DNA from: Fulvivirga aurantia
GTDB taxonomy: Bacteria > Bacteroidota > Bacteroidia > Cytophagales > Cyclobacteriaceae
DNA: 14,321 bases
Assembly (NCBI RefSeq): GCF_009711475.1
Contig: NZ_SMMD01000894.1
Span: 1 to 14,321, forward strand
Reading direction: 5' to 3'
In this document: in pieces, positions 6,510-14,321 of the stretch
How the letters are laid out: every line of letters starts with the position of its first letter
Numbering within the stretch: position 1 is the stretch's first letter
The notes under the pieces: model-generated
The model's database searches: none
Told to the model about the DNA's origin: nothing
The model's input: only the letters and a program-made list of their open reading frames with translations
Made by a program: the position numbers and the translations under genes

Positions 6510-8098
6510 TATAATGGAATATTTCCGTGTTTCTTTTTAGGAAGTGAAACTGCCTTATTTTCAAGCATTTTGAATGCTTTTATCAGTTTTGCTCGTGTAT
6601 TTTCAGGGAGTATCACTTCATCTATATAACCTCTATGTGCTGCTTTGTAAGGGTTAGCAAACTTCTCAGTATACTCGTCAATCTTCTCCTGAAGTTTTGC
6701 TTCAGGATCATCAGCCTCAGCAATTTCTCTTTTAAATATAATTTCTGCTGCTCCTTTGGCTCCCATAACAGCAATTTCTGCCATTGGCCAGGCGTAATTC
6801 ATGTCAGCCCCAATATGTTTTGAGTTCATCACATCATATGCTCCACCATATGCCTTTCTTGTAATCACAGTTACTCTTGGTACAGTAGCTTCGCTAAAAG
6901 CATATAGCAGCTTGGCCCCATTGGTAATTATACCATTCCACTCCTGATCTGTACCAGGTAAAAAGCCAGGCACATCTTCAAACACTAATAATGGAATGTT
7001 GAAGCAGTCACAAAATCTCACAAAACGAGCTCCTTTAGTGCTAGCATCAATATCTAATACTCCTGCCAAAGAAGCAGGTTGATTACCTACAATACCGATA
7101 CTTCTACCACCTATTCTTGCGAATCCCACCACGATGTTTTCCGCAAAGTTTTTATGGACTTCCATAAAACTTCCATCGTCTACGGTTTGCTCTATGACCT
7201 CTCTCATGTCATAAGGCTGATTAGGATTCTCAGGCATTATGTCATTTAAAGATGGTACCTTTTCATCACCTGAAGGCTCATAAGGAGCAATAGTCGGATC
7301 TTCCTCACAGTTTTGAGGCATGTAGCTTAAAAGCTGTTTAATATTATTTATGCATTCGACTTCGTTGGCACATGAAAAATGAGTTACACCACTTTTGGTA
7401 CTATGAGCACTGGCTCCTCCAAGCTCTTCTGCTGTTACTGTTTCCTGAGTTACTGTTTTAACTACGTTGGGTCCAGTCACGAACATATATGAAGTATCTT
7501 CTACCATCATTATAAAGTCTGTGATAGCCGGAGAATAAACTGCACCTCCTGCACAAGGTCCCATGATAGCAGAAATTTGAGGCACAACGCCAGAAGCCAG
7601 CGTATTTCTGTAAAAGATATCGGCATAGCCCCCTAAAGAAACCACACCTTCTTGAATTCTAGCGCCACCAGAATCGTTAAGCCCGATAACAGGGGCCCCA
7701 TTTTCCATGGCTAAATCCATGATCTTAACGATTTTTTCAGCATGGGTTTCAGATAATGAACCACCAAATACTGTAAAGTCCTGAGAAAACACGTAAACAA
7801 GTCTACCATTGACCTGCCCGTAACCAGTTACAACACCATCACCAGGGTAATACTGCTTATCTAAGCCAAAATCTTTGCACCTGTGCATGACAAACTTGCC
7901 AATCTCTTCAAAGGTGCCTTCGTCCAACAATAGTTCTATACGCTCTCTGGCTGTGAGCTTACCTTTTTTATGCTGGGCTTCGATTCTTTTCTTACCCCCG
8001 CCAAGTAAGGCTTCGTCATTCTTTTCTTGGAGCAACTCGTATTTCTGTTGGTTTCCAGGTACTGTATAAACTGGTTGATTTTGCTTCTTTTCTGACAT
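6509..8098 (-). CDS. pccB: Acyl-CoA carboxylase beta subunit, probably propionyl-CoA carboxylase
   Basis: A 529-residue carboxyltransferase subunit of normal length, with both crotonase-like halves. The N-terminal half includes [12 protein letters not shown] (140-151) and [13 protein letters not shown] (179-191). The C-terminal half includes [11 protein letters not shown] (376-386), [10 protein letters not shown] (415-424) and [11 protein letters not shown] (445-455). It moves a carboxyl group from biotin to an acyl-CoA, normally propionyl-CoA to methylmalonyl-CoA. Asp422 in GGAYDVM is the residue that favours propionyl-CoA in Streptomyces PccB, where the acetyl-CoA enzyme has Ile. The biotin carboxylase and biotin carrier are not in the window. 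Methylmalonyl-CoA decarboxylase alpha is the main alternative in this family, but no decarboxylase membrane subunits are nearby. It is the first gene of an operon with the SDR and M42 genes, with a TAnnTTTG box just upstream. Confidence 0.9.
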   Translation of the reverse strand: MSEKKQNQPVYTVPGNQQKYELLQEKNDEALLGGGKKRIEAQHKKGKLTARERIELLLDEGTFEEIGKFVMHRCKDFGLDKQYYPGDGVVTGYGQVNGRLVYVFSQDFTVFGGSLSETHAEKIVKIMDLAMENGAPVIGLNDSGGARIQEGVVSLGGYADIFYRNTLASGVVPQISAIMGPCAGGAVYSPAITDFIMMVEDTSYMFVTGPNVVKTVTQETVTAEELGGASAHSTKSGVTHFSCANEVECINNIKQLLSYMPQNCEEDPTIAPYEPSGDEKVPSLNDIMPENPNQPYDMREVIEQTVDDGSFMEVHKNFAENIVVGFARIGGRSIGIVGNQPASLAGVLDIDASTKGARFVRFCDCFNIPLLVFEDVPGFLPGTDQEWNGIITNGAKLLYAFSEATVPRVTVITRKAYGGAYDVMNSKHIGADMNYAWPMAEIAVMGAKGAAEIIFKREIAEADDPEAKLQEKIDEYTEKFANPYKAAHRGYIDEVILPENTRAKLIKAFKMLENKAVSLPKKKHGNIPL

Positions 8099-8120
8099 AT
8101 TCGTTTCTTTTCGGAAATTT

Positions 8121-8128
8121 CAAAGATA
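8121..8128 (-). promoter_or_regulatory. -7 box of the carboxylase operon
   Basis: The minus strand reads TATCTTTG, a full TAnnTTTG match, 22 bp before the ATG at 8098 in the divergent intergenic region. The -33 element is not clear. Confidence 0.5.
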
Positions 8129-8185
8129 ATTAAAAACCGATGGAATCAGCCGGATATCGAGGTCGATTTTATGCTAATGATTGCT

Positions 8186-8193
8186 TATATTCG
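8186..8193 (+). promoter_or_regulatory. Possible -7 box of the Ppx/GppA gene
   Basis: TATATTCG differs from TAnnTTTG at one position and lies 17 bp before the ATG at 8211. This is a weak call, made mainly because a promoter must lie in this 112-bp divergent gap. Confidence 0.3.
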
Positions 8194-8210
8194 GCAAATT
8201 TTTAATCCTC

Positions 8211-9146
8211 ATGGCTGATCCGATTGCAATTATTGACTGTGGCACTAACACCTTTCATCTATTAATAGTTAAACCTGTAATAGATGGCCAAGATGAAATT
8301 ATTCTTAAAGAAAAAATCGTTGTCAAAATTGGTGAAGGTGGTATTAATGACCAGATAATTGTACCGGCAGCTGAAAATCGCGCATTGAGTGCTTTAAAGT
8401 CATTTAGCGATAAAATCACAGCACATAACGCCACAAAAGTATTTGCATTTGCAACTAGTGCGTTTAGAAATGCCCGCAACGGAGAAGAGCTGAAACAAAA
8501 AGTGAAATTAGAAACTGGAATAGACATTAACATTATTCCAGGAGATCAGGAAGCCTCGTTTATATTTGAAGGAGTAAAAACCGCTATGCCCATTGGCCGC
8601 GAACCAGTGCTTGTAATGGATATAGGTGGTGGAAGTGTTGAGTTTATCATCGGAAACTCAGAAGAAGTGTTATGGAAAGAAAGCTTTGAGCTAGGCGCTC
8701 AAAGACTCTTAGACCTTTTTCACAATACAGAACCGATCAGCAAAAATGACCTCAATCGACTAGAATCATTTTTACTAGAAAAACTCGCTTCCTTATTAGA
8801 AAACATCAAGGCGTTTGGGCCAAATGTACTTATTGGCTCATCGGGCACTTTCGATACATTAAGTGACATCTACTGCGCAGCAAATAATATTTCTATTGAC
8901 GAAAACGCCAGTGAAAGACCACTAACTATTGGTTCATTCAAAGCAATATTTGTGGACCTTGTTTCAAAAAACAGGGAAGAGCGCCTTGTAATACCAGGCA
9001 TGATCGAGATGAGAGTAGACATGATAGTGGTAGCTTCAGCGCTTATCGAATTCCTTCTAAATCAACATCCTTTTAATGAATTAAGAGTGTCAACCTATGC
9101 GCTGAAAGAAGGGGTGCTGAGCTTAGTGAAAAGCGACCAAATGTAG
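8211..9146 (+). CDS. Ppx/GppA family phosphatase (short exopolyphosphatase type)
   Basis: A 311-residue protein of the sugar-kinase/actin fold. Phosphate-binding loop 1 is IIDCGTNTFHLL (7-18). ATSAFRNARN (81-90) and the GDQEASF segment (111-117, catalytic Glu114) follow. The second phosphate loop is MDIGGGSVEF (136-145) and the third is GSSGTF (209-214). Members hydrolyse polyphosphate or the 5'-phosphate of pppGpp. The protein has the short form of about 300 residues without the C-terminal HD-like domain of E. coli Ppx, so exopolyphosphatase versus pppGpp phosphatase cannot be decided. The ATG at 8211 is preferred to an upstream TTG at 8181, because the family begins just before the first phosphate loop. 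It is divergent from the carboxylase operon. Confidence 0.9.
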   Translation: MADPIAIIDCGTNTFHLLIVKPVIDGQDEIILKEKIVVKIGEGGINDQIIVPAAENRALSALKSFSDKITAHNATKVFAFATSAFRNARNGEELKQKVKLETGIDINIIPGDQEASFIFEGVKTAMPIGREPVLVMDIGGGSVEFIIGNSEEVLWKESFELGAQRLLDLFHNTEPISKNDLNRLESFLLEKLASLLENIKAFGPNVLIGSSGTFDTLSDIYCAANNISIDENASERPLTIGSFKAIFVDLVSKNREERLVIPGMIEMRVDMIVVASALIEFLLNQHPFNELRVSTYALKEGVLSLVKSDQM

Positions 9147-9150
9147 AGTG

Positions 9151-9169
9151 ATTCTTTTCGAAAAAGAAT
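9151..9169 (+). promoter_or_regulatory. AT-rich inverted repeat between ppx and the Ldh gene
   Basis: ATTCTTTT (9151-9158) pairs with AAAAGAAT (9162-9169), with one extra A, around CG. It begins 4 bp after the Ppx/GppA stop and ends 7 bp before the TAACTTTG box of the next gene. It lacks GC content and a following T-run, so it is a poor terminator; an operator overlapping the promoter spacer is an alternative. Function is not established. Confidence 0.35.
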
Positions 9170-9176
9170 ATATCAC

Positions 9177-9184
9177 TAACTTTG
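9177..9184 (+). promoter_or_regulatory. -7 box of the Ldh-family gene
   Basis: TAACTTTG is a full TAnnTTTG match followed by CGCGTC and the ATG at 9191. The box ends only 6 bp before the start codon, so the mRNA is expected to be leaderless or nearly so. Confidence 0.55.
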
Positions 9185-9190
9185 CGCGTC

Positions 9191-10267
9191 ATGAAAAATC
9201 ACTATACCAAATCAGAACTTACCAGTTTTACTAAAGATGTTTTTCTTGCTATGGGTTGTAGCGAAGCCGATGCGCAGATCGCAACTGATGTATTGGTAAA
9301 AGCAGACCTGAGAGGGATTGACTCTCATGGAGTAGCCAGATTAATTGGTTATGTTAGATTGTGGGAAGCCGATAGAATAAACCCCAAACCTGATATTAAG
9401 GTAGTTCATGAAACACCAAGTACAGCAGTGGTAGATGGTGACCGTGGGCTAGGTTTAGTGGTAGCTCCTGCTGCTATGAAAATAGCCATGCAAAAGGCTA
9501 AAGAAGTAGGGAGCGGCTGGGTTTCAGTAAAAAATTCAAATCATTTTGGTATAGCCGGCTATCATGCTATGATGGCCCTGGAAAATGATATGGTAGGTAT
9601 GGCCATGACTAATGCAAGCCCTTTAGTAGCTCCTACATTTGCCAAAGAGCGTATGCTGGGTACCAACCCAATAGCAGTAGCTATTCCTTCTGCAAAGCAA
9701 CCCCCTTTCATAGCTGATTTAGCAACTACAACAGCAGCGAATGGTAAGCTTGAGATTTTACAAAGGAAAGAGGAGCAAGCTCCTACAGGCTGGATTCAGG
9801 ATAAGGAAGGCAAAAACTCAAATGACCCTCACGAACTAAAAAATGGTGGAGCACTATTGCCTTTGGGAGGTGACAGAGAGCATGGTAGTCATAAAGGATA
9901 TGCGCTTGGTTCTATAGTAGATATATTTTCTGCTGTATTTTCTGGTGCAAATTATGGACCGTGGGCACCTCCTTTCGTAAGTTTTTTACCATTATCTGAA
10001 AATCCTGTGGGTGAAGGGCTAGGTCATTTTTTAGGCGCTATGAGAATAGACGCTTTTAGACCAGCCGATGAATTTAAATCTCACATGGACAATTGGATTT
10101 CACGATTTAGAGAAGCAGAAGCTGTAGAAGGCAAAAAGGTAATTATACCCGGAGACCCTGAAAGAGAGATGGAAGCGGAACGCGGTAATAATGGCATCCC
10201 TTTAAATGAGAAAGTAGTAGAAGACTTAAGAGAAGTAGGGAAAAAATTTGGACTTGAATTGGCCTAA
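9191..10267 (+). CDS. Ldh-family NAD(P)-dependent oxidoreductase (malate/L-lactate dehydrogenase-like)
   Basis: A 358-residue member of the MDH/LDH2 family, which is unrelated to classical lactate dehydrogenase. Recognised blocks: DLRGIDSHGVARL (39-51) with His46, VKNSNHFGIAGYH (113-125) with His118, MTNASPLVAP, LGTNPIAVAIP, a PFIADLATTTAANGK segment, and HKGYALG (235-241 region). Members reduce 2-oxoacids such as oxaloacetate, pyruvate, sulfopyruvate or oxalurate with NAD(P)H; the substrate cannot be told from sequence. No signal peptide is seen, so it is cytoplasmic. The ATG at 9191 is chosen over a TTG at 9182, which lies inside the promoter box. Its stop overlaps the stop of the converging outer-membrane protein gene, with no room for a terminator between them. 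Confidence 0.9.
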   Translation: MKNHYTKSELTSFTKDVFLAMGCSEADAQIATDVLVKADLRGIDSHGVARLIGYVRLWEADRINPKPDIKVVHETPSTAVVDGDRGLGLVVAPAAMKIAMQKAKEVGSGWVSVKNSNHFGIAGYHAMMALENDMVGMAMTNASPLVAPTFAKERMLGTNPIAVAIPSAKQPPFIADLATTTAANGKLEILQRKEEQAPTGWIQDKEGKNSNDPHELKNGGALLPLGGDREHGSHKGYALGSIVDIFSAVFSGANYGPWAPPFVSFLPLSENPVGEGLGHFLGAMRIDAFRPADEFKSHMDNWISRFREAEAVEGKKVIIPGDPEREMEAERGNNGIPLNEKVVEDLREVGKKFGLELA

Positions 10268-10812
10268 AAACCTGCAGTAAATCCAAATCTTATCACTAAA
10301 GGACTATTGTATGGGGATTTCAGGTCGTCATACAATGCGTTGTATAGTGCTATTGCACTTAGACCAACATTTCTGCTCAAAGGCATAAAGTACCCTCCGC
10401 CTAAAAACAAACCAGGTACCCACTCTCTTTGGAAAGTGTTATCAAATGGGTTAAAATATTCAAGATTGAGAGACTCATATTCGGCTTGTAGAAAAAATTG
10501 ATCTGTAAGGCTTCTTCTCGCAAATAGCCTTCCACCGTAAATATTGGTTTCGAACTCTTCTCCGTTATTGAATTCTATTTTGTAATAACTGTAAGTAATC
10601 CCTAAGCCAGCCGAAAAATTATCTGTAACGCGGTATCCCACTAAAGGTGAGACTTCAATATTAGTTATGGTGCCAAACTGTAAACCTAAGCCCCCGCCCA
10701 CAAATACCCGATCTTTCCAATCGCTACCTTCCGTGGGTTCGTCAAATTGAGCAAAACCCTTAGTTGTAATTAACAACAGAATGAATGGCAGCAATTTTAA
10801 TAATTTGGACAT
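10264..10812 (-). CDS. Small outer-membrane beta-barrel protein, function unknown
   Basis: A 182-residue protein with a clear signal peptide (residues 1 to about 22: KLLKLLPFILLLITTKGFAQ). The mature part shows the alternating pattern of amphipathic strands rich in Gly, Tyr and Phe (VFVGGGLGLQFG, NFSAGLGITYSYYK, LFARRSLTDQFFLQAEYE, LFLGGGYFMPL). It ends in Phe (RFGFTAGF), the usual C-terminal signal for BAM insertion. About eight strands fit the length, similar to OmpW/OmpA-like small barrels, but no specific family is recognised. The ATG at 10812 is 1 bp after the stop of the FtsB/DivIC-type gene, so translation is probably coupled; a TTG at 10830 would lengthen the N-terminus without improving the signal peptide. 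The 3' end overlaps the converging Ldh gene. Confidence 0.8.
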   Translation of the reverse strand: MSKLLKLLPFILLLITTKGFAQFDEPTEGSDWKDRVFVGGGLGLQFGTITNIEVSPLVGYRVTDNFSAGLGITYSYYKIEFNNGEEFETNIYGGRLFARRSLTDQFFLQAEYESLNLEYFNPFDNTFQREWVPGLFLGGGYFMPLSRNVGLSAIALYNALYDDLKSPYNSPLVIRFGFTAGF

Positions 10813-10813
10813 A

Positions 10814-11101
10814 CTATTCTTCCTCAACAATAATAAATAAGTCTTCAGAATCTTTCTTCATTAGGTATTTTTCTCGGGCGAATTTTTCAAGGAGCTCGTC
10901 ATTGCTCATTAGTTCTTCGCGCTCAGCTTTTACTTCTTCGATCTTATCCAAATAGTACGCTTTTTCGTCTTCAAGGTTTTTTAGCTTATTGCGCAATTGA
11001 TATTGAGTAAATATGTCGTTGGCATCAATAAACAACATCCAGATGAAGAAAAATGAGCCTACCAAAAAATAAAAACTGCGTGTAAATCGTGGTAACTTCA
11101 T
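10814..11101 (-). CDS. FtsB/DivIC-family septum formation protein
   Basis: A 95-residue bitopic protein: a short basic N-terminus, one transmembrane helix (about 10-26, rich in Phe), then a charged coiled coil (about 33-66) and the family C-terminal motif SNDELLEKFAREKYLMKK (66-83). Length and layout match FtsB/DivIC, which joins the FtsL/FtsQ complex at the division septum and helps activate septal peptidoglycan synthesis. The ATG at 11101 is chosen; a GTG directly before it would add one residue. The gene is separated from eno by a strong terminator, so it probably has its own promoter in 11105-11200, but I could not pick a convincing box there. It is tightly linked to the downstream outer-membrane barrel gene. 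Confidence 0.9.
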   Translation of the reverse strand: MKLPRFTRSFYFLVGSFFFIWMLFIDANDIFTQYQLRNKLKNLEDEKAYYLDKIEEVKAEREELMSNDELLEKFAREKYLMKKDSEDLFIIVEEE

Positions 11102-11197
11102 CACTTAAGTTTAAAAAATAATACCTTAAAATAACTAAAAATTAATGACTTATACTATCAAAAAGCTTTAGTGAGCTTGATTATATGTGTCTTGAAA

Positions 11198-11235
11198 AAC
11201 AAAAAAGCTGTACTGCATCACATGCAGCACAGCTT
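11198..11235 (-). terminator. Terminator after eno
   Basis: AAGCTGT (11205-11211) pairs with ACAGCTT (11229-11235). After an A-C mismatch, CTGCAT pairs with ATGCAG around a CAC loop. On the minus strand the stem runs into six Ts, then G and more Ts. It lies 21 bp after the eno stop. Confidence 0.85.
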
Positions 11236-11255
11236 AAATAAATATATCAGTCCTA

Positions 11256-12533
<1,278 letters not shown>

Positions 12534-12541
12534 TTATGCTA

Positions 12542-13645
12542 TTATTTAGATGATTTAATTAGTTCTATAAATTGATCAAATAAGTATCTTGAGTCATGTG
12601 GACCTGGAGATGACTCAGGGTGATATTGTACTGAAAATGCATTTTTTCCCTTAACAGAAAGTCCTGCCACAGTATTATCATTGAGATGGATATGTGTAAT
12701 TTCAACTTTATCAGACTTATCGATATCTTCAGCAGACACTACAAAGCCGTGATTTTGAGAAGTAATTTCACTTAATCCTGTGGTTTGGTTTTTAATAGGA
12801 TGGTTAAGACCTCTATGACCATGATGCATCTTATAGGTACCAATACCACAAGCTCTTGCTAAAATCTGATGGCCAAGGCATATACCAAACAATGGCAAAT
12901 CCTCCTTTAATATTTCTGAAACCGTATCAACAGCATATTGCATAACTGCAGGGTCACCTGGGCCATTTGATATAAAATAACCATCAGGATTCCAGGCTTT
13001 CATCTCTTCAAATTTAGTTTTAGCAGGGAATACTTTGCAATAAGCATCTCTGCTACTTAAATTTTTTAAGATGCTGGTCTTTATCCCTAAATCAAGTACA
13101 GCTACTTTAATTGGTGCCGACTCGTCCCCAACATAATATGGTTCTTTTGTAGCAACAATAGATGATAGCTCCAACCCTTCCATTGAAGGCACTTTTTCCA
13201 GCTCTTTCTTCAGTTCGTCACCATTTATCTCAGATGAAATTATCGCATTCATGGCACCTTTGCTACGTATATGCCTTACAAGCATACGCGTATCAACATC
13301 GGCAATACCTACAACATCATTCTTTTCAAGAAACTCCTGTAAGCTTTCAGTAGCTGTTTTGCGGCTATAAACTTCAGCATATTCGTTTACTACGAGCCCA
13401 AATATCTTTGGGGTTTTAGACTCCGTTTCTTCATCGAGTGCCCCATAATTGCCAATATGTGAGTTTGTGTTTACGATGATCTGACCATAGTAACTTGGGT
13501 CGGTATAGATCTCCTGATAACCGGTCATGCCAGTATTAAAACATATCTCACCTCCTTTGGTACCTTTCTTCCCAATAGAGGTGCCTTCGAGCATAAAACC
13601 GTCTTCTAATAACAAATAAGCTTTTTCTTTTTCCTTCAATTTCAT
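12542..13645 (-). CDS. carA: Carbamoyl-phosphate synthase small (glutaminase) subunit
   Basis: A 367-residue CarA of normal length. The N-terminal CPSase small-chain domain (about 8-140) has the FNTGMTGYQEIYTDPSYYGQ block. The C-terminal class I glutamine amidotransferase (about 178-365) has catalytic Cys256 in FGICLGHQ, with His342 and Glu344 in QYHPE. It releases ammonia from glutamine and channels it to CarB for carbamoyl phosphate, used in pyrimidine and arginine synthesis. The large subunit gene is not adjacent on either side within the window. It lies between the rplQ terminator and eno. Confidence 0.97.
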   Translation of the reverse strand: MKLKEKEKAYLLLEDGFMLEGTSIGKKGTKGGEICFNTGMTGYQEIYTDPSYYGQIIVNTNSHIGNYGALDEETESKTPKIFGLVVNEYAEVYSRKTATESLQEFLEKNDVVGIADVDTRMLVRHIRSKGAMNAIISSEINGDELKKELEKVPSMEGLELSSIVATKEPYYVGDESAPIKVAVLDLGIKTSILKNLSSRDAYCKVFPAKTKFEEMKAWNPDGYFISNGPGDPAVMQYAVDTVSEILKEDLPLFGICLGHQILARACGIGTYKMHHGHRGLNHPIKNQTTGLSEITSQNHGFVVSAEDIDKSDKVEITHIHLNDNTVAGLSVKGKNAFSVQYHPESSPGPHDSRYLFDQFIELIKSSK

Positions 13646-13668
13646 AGAGCTACTGAATTAAGATTGTG

Positions 13669-13676
13669 CAAAAATA
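13669..13676 (-). promoter_or_regulatory. Possible -7 box of carA-eno inside the rplQ terminator T-run
   Basis: The minus strand reads TATTTTTG, formally a TAnnTTTG match, 23 bp before the carA ATG. It overlaps the T-run of the preceding terminator, so low complexity could explain it. Confidence 0.33.
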
Positions 13677-13708
13677 AAAAAAGGGATTAGATAAAAATCT
13701 AATCCCTT
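13674..13708 (-). terminator. Terminator after rplQ
   Basis: A perfect 12-bp stem, AAGGGATTAGAT (13681-13692) with ATCTAATCCCTT (13697-13708), closes a 4-nt loop. On the minus strand it is followed by TTTTTTT, A and more Ts. It lies 23 bp after the L17 stop and would end the ribosomal protein operon. Confidence 0.9.
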
Positions 13709-13731
13709 CTATATTTCTAGTAGAATTCAAT

Positions 13732-14321
13732 TTACTTTTTTTTCTCTTCGTCTTTTGAATCCTTCTTCTCTTCTGTTTTTTCTTCTGCCTTAGGCTCCTC
13801 CTTTTTAGTTTCAGCCTTTGGAGTTTCCTCAGCTTTCTCCTCTTTCACTTCCTCAGCTTTCGCTTCCTTAGTTTCTTTTGCCGGAGCAGCTTCGTTAGAA
13901 CTCGTTGTTGACTTTTTACCGCCTCTTCTACTTCTTCTTGTTTTAGACTTCGATGACTTATCATCACCTAGCAACATTTCGTTGTAATCTACCAACTCAA
14001 TGATGCACATATCAGCGTTGTCACCTAGTCTATTACCAGTTTTAAGGATTCTAGTGTATCCTCCAGGTCTGTCGGCTATTTTTGTAGCTACTTCATCAAA
14101 TAAAGTCTGAACGCTGGTCTTATCATTTAGATAAGAGAATACAACTCTTCTAGAGTGTGTAGTATCGTTCTTAGCTTTAGTAAGTAAAGGCTCAACATAT
14201 TTCTTAAGCGCTTTAGCTTTCGCTACAGTAGTAGTTATTCTTTTATTTAATATCAAAGAAGTAGCCATGTTTGAAAGCATAGCCTTTCTATGAGGAGCTG
14301 TCCTGCTCAGATGATTAAATT
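13732..14321 (-). CDS. rplQ: 50S ribosomal protein L17 (start just outside window)
   Basis: Ribosomal protein L17 of the large subunit. The frame is open to the window edge, and [18 protein letters not shown], the normal L17 beginning, reads through upstream of the internal ATG at 14280. That ATG is therefore not the start, and only about six residues (expected MRHGKK) are missing. The L17 core ends near the segment [19 protein letters not shown]. After it comes a tail of roughly 70 residues of Lys, Glu, Ala and Thr, beginning [14 protein letters not shown] and becoming acidic. Such tails occur in Bacteroidota L17 and would be disordered on the ribosome surface. The gene is the usual last gene of the rpsM-rpsK-rpsD-rpoA-rplQ operon and is followed by a strong terminator. 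Confidence 0.97.
   Translation of the reverse strand, partial: FNHLSRTAPHRKAMLSNMATSLILNKRITTTVAKAKALKKYVEPLLTKAKNDTTHSRRVVFSYLNDKTSVQTLFDEVATKIADRPGGYTRILKTGNRLGDNADMCIIELVDYNEMLLGDDKSSKSKTRRSRRGGKKSTTSSNEAAPAKETKEAKAEEVKEEKAEETPKAETKKEEPKAEEKTEEKKDSKDEEKKK

Noticed and set aside
8255..8533. Minus-strand open frame of 92 codons within the Ppx/GppA gene.
   Set aside because: It overlaps a well-conserved coding region and has no recognisable features.
14280..14282. ATG at 14280 as the start of L17.
   Set aside because: Conserved L17 sequence continues upstream in frame to the window edge.

Overview
The window most likely comes from the chromosome of a Bacteroidota bacterium, probably of the Cytophagales type. 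The DNA is AT-rich. Several gene starts are preceded by the TAnnTTTG -7 box typical of this phylum, with little Shine-Dalgarno signal. Ribosomal protein L17 carries a long Lys/Glu/Ala-rich tail, and the housekeeping proteins read as Bacteroidota versions. I see no insertion sequence, phage gene, CRISPR array, tRNA or rRNA.

Left part (1-4629, all on the minus strand): a signalling locus. In transcription order it holds a secreted YfiR-like protein (yfiR copy 2), a 910-residue sigma-54 activator (three PAS domains, a GAF-like domain, AAA+ and a Fis-type HTH), a second YfiR-like protein (copy 1), and a PAS histidine kinase cut by the left edge. The 185-bp gap between the activator and YfiR copy 1 holds four signals in order. 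First come two 18-bp tandem units, each containing the near-palindrome ACGATATTTCGT. Next is an intrinsic terminator, then a -24/-12 (sigma-54) promoter with correct 12-bp spacing, then a leader of about 40 nt. The simplest reading is that the activator binds the repeats at about -120 and -138 and switches on the YfiR-kinase pair, while its own transcript stops before that promoter. This is the most interesting part of the window.

Middle (4731-8098, minus strand): a compact operon of an acyl-CoA (probably propionyl-CoA) carboxylase beta subunit, an SDR-fold protein lacking the usual Tyr/Lys catalytic pair, and an M42 metallo-aminopeptidase. The first two genes overlap by one base (TAATG). Divergent from it are a short Ppx/GppA phosphatase and an Ldh-family NAD(P) oxidoreductase (8211-10267, plus strand).

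Right part (10264-14321, minus strand): a housekeeping block in the order rplQ (start just outside the window), carA, eno, an FtsB/DivIC-type division protein and a small outer-membrane beta-barrel. Strong hairpin terminators follow rplQ, eno and YfiR copy 2. carA-eno (8 bp apart) and ftsB/divIC-barrel (1 bp apart) look like translationally linked pairs. The barrel gene and the Ldh gene converge with overlapping stop codons.
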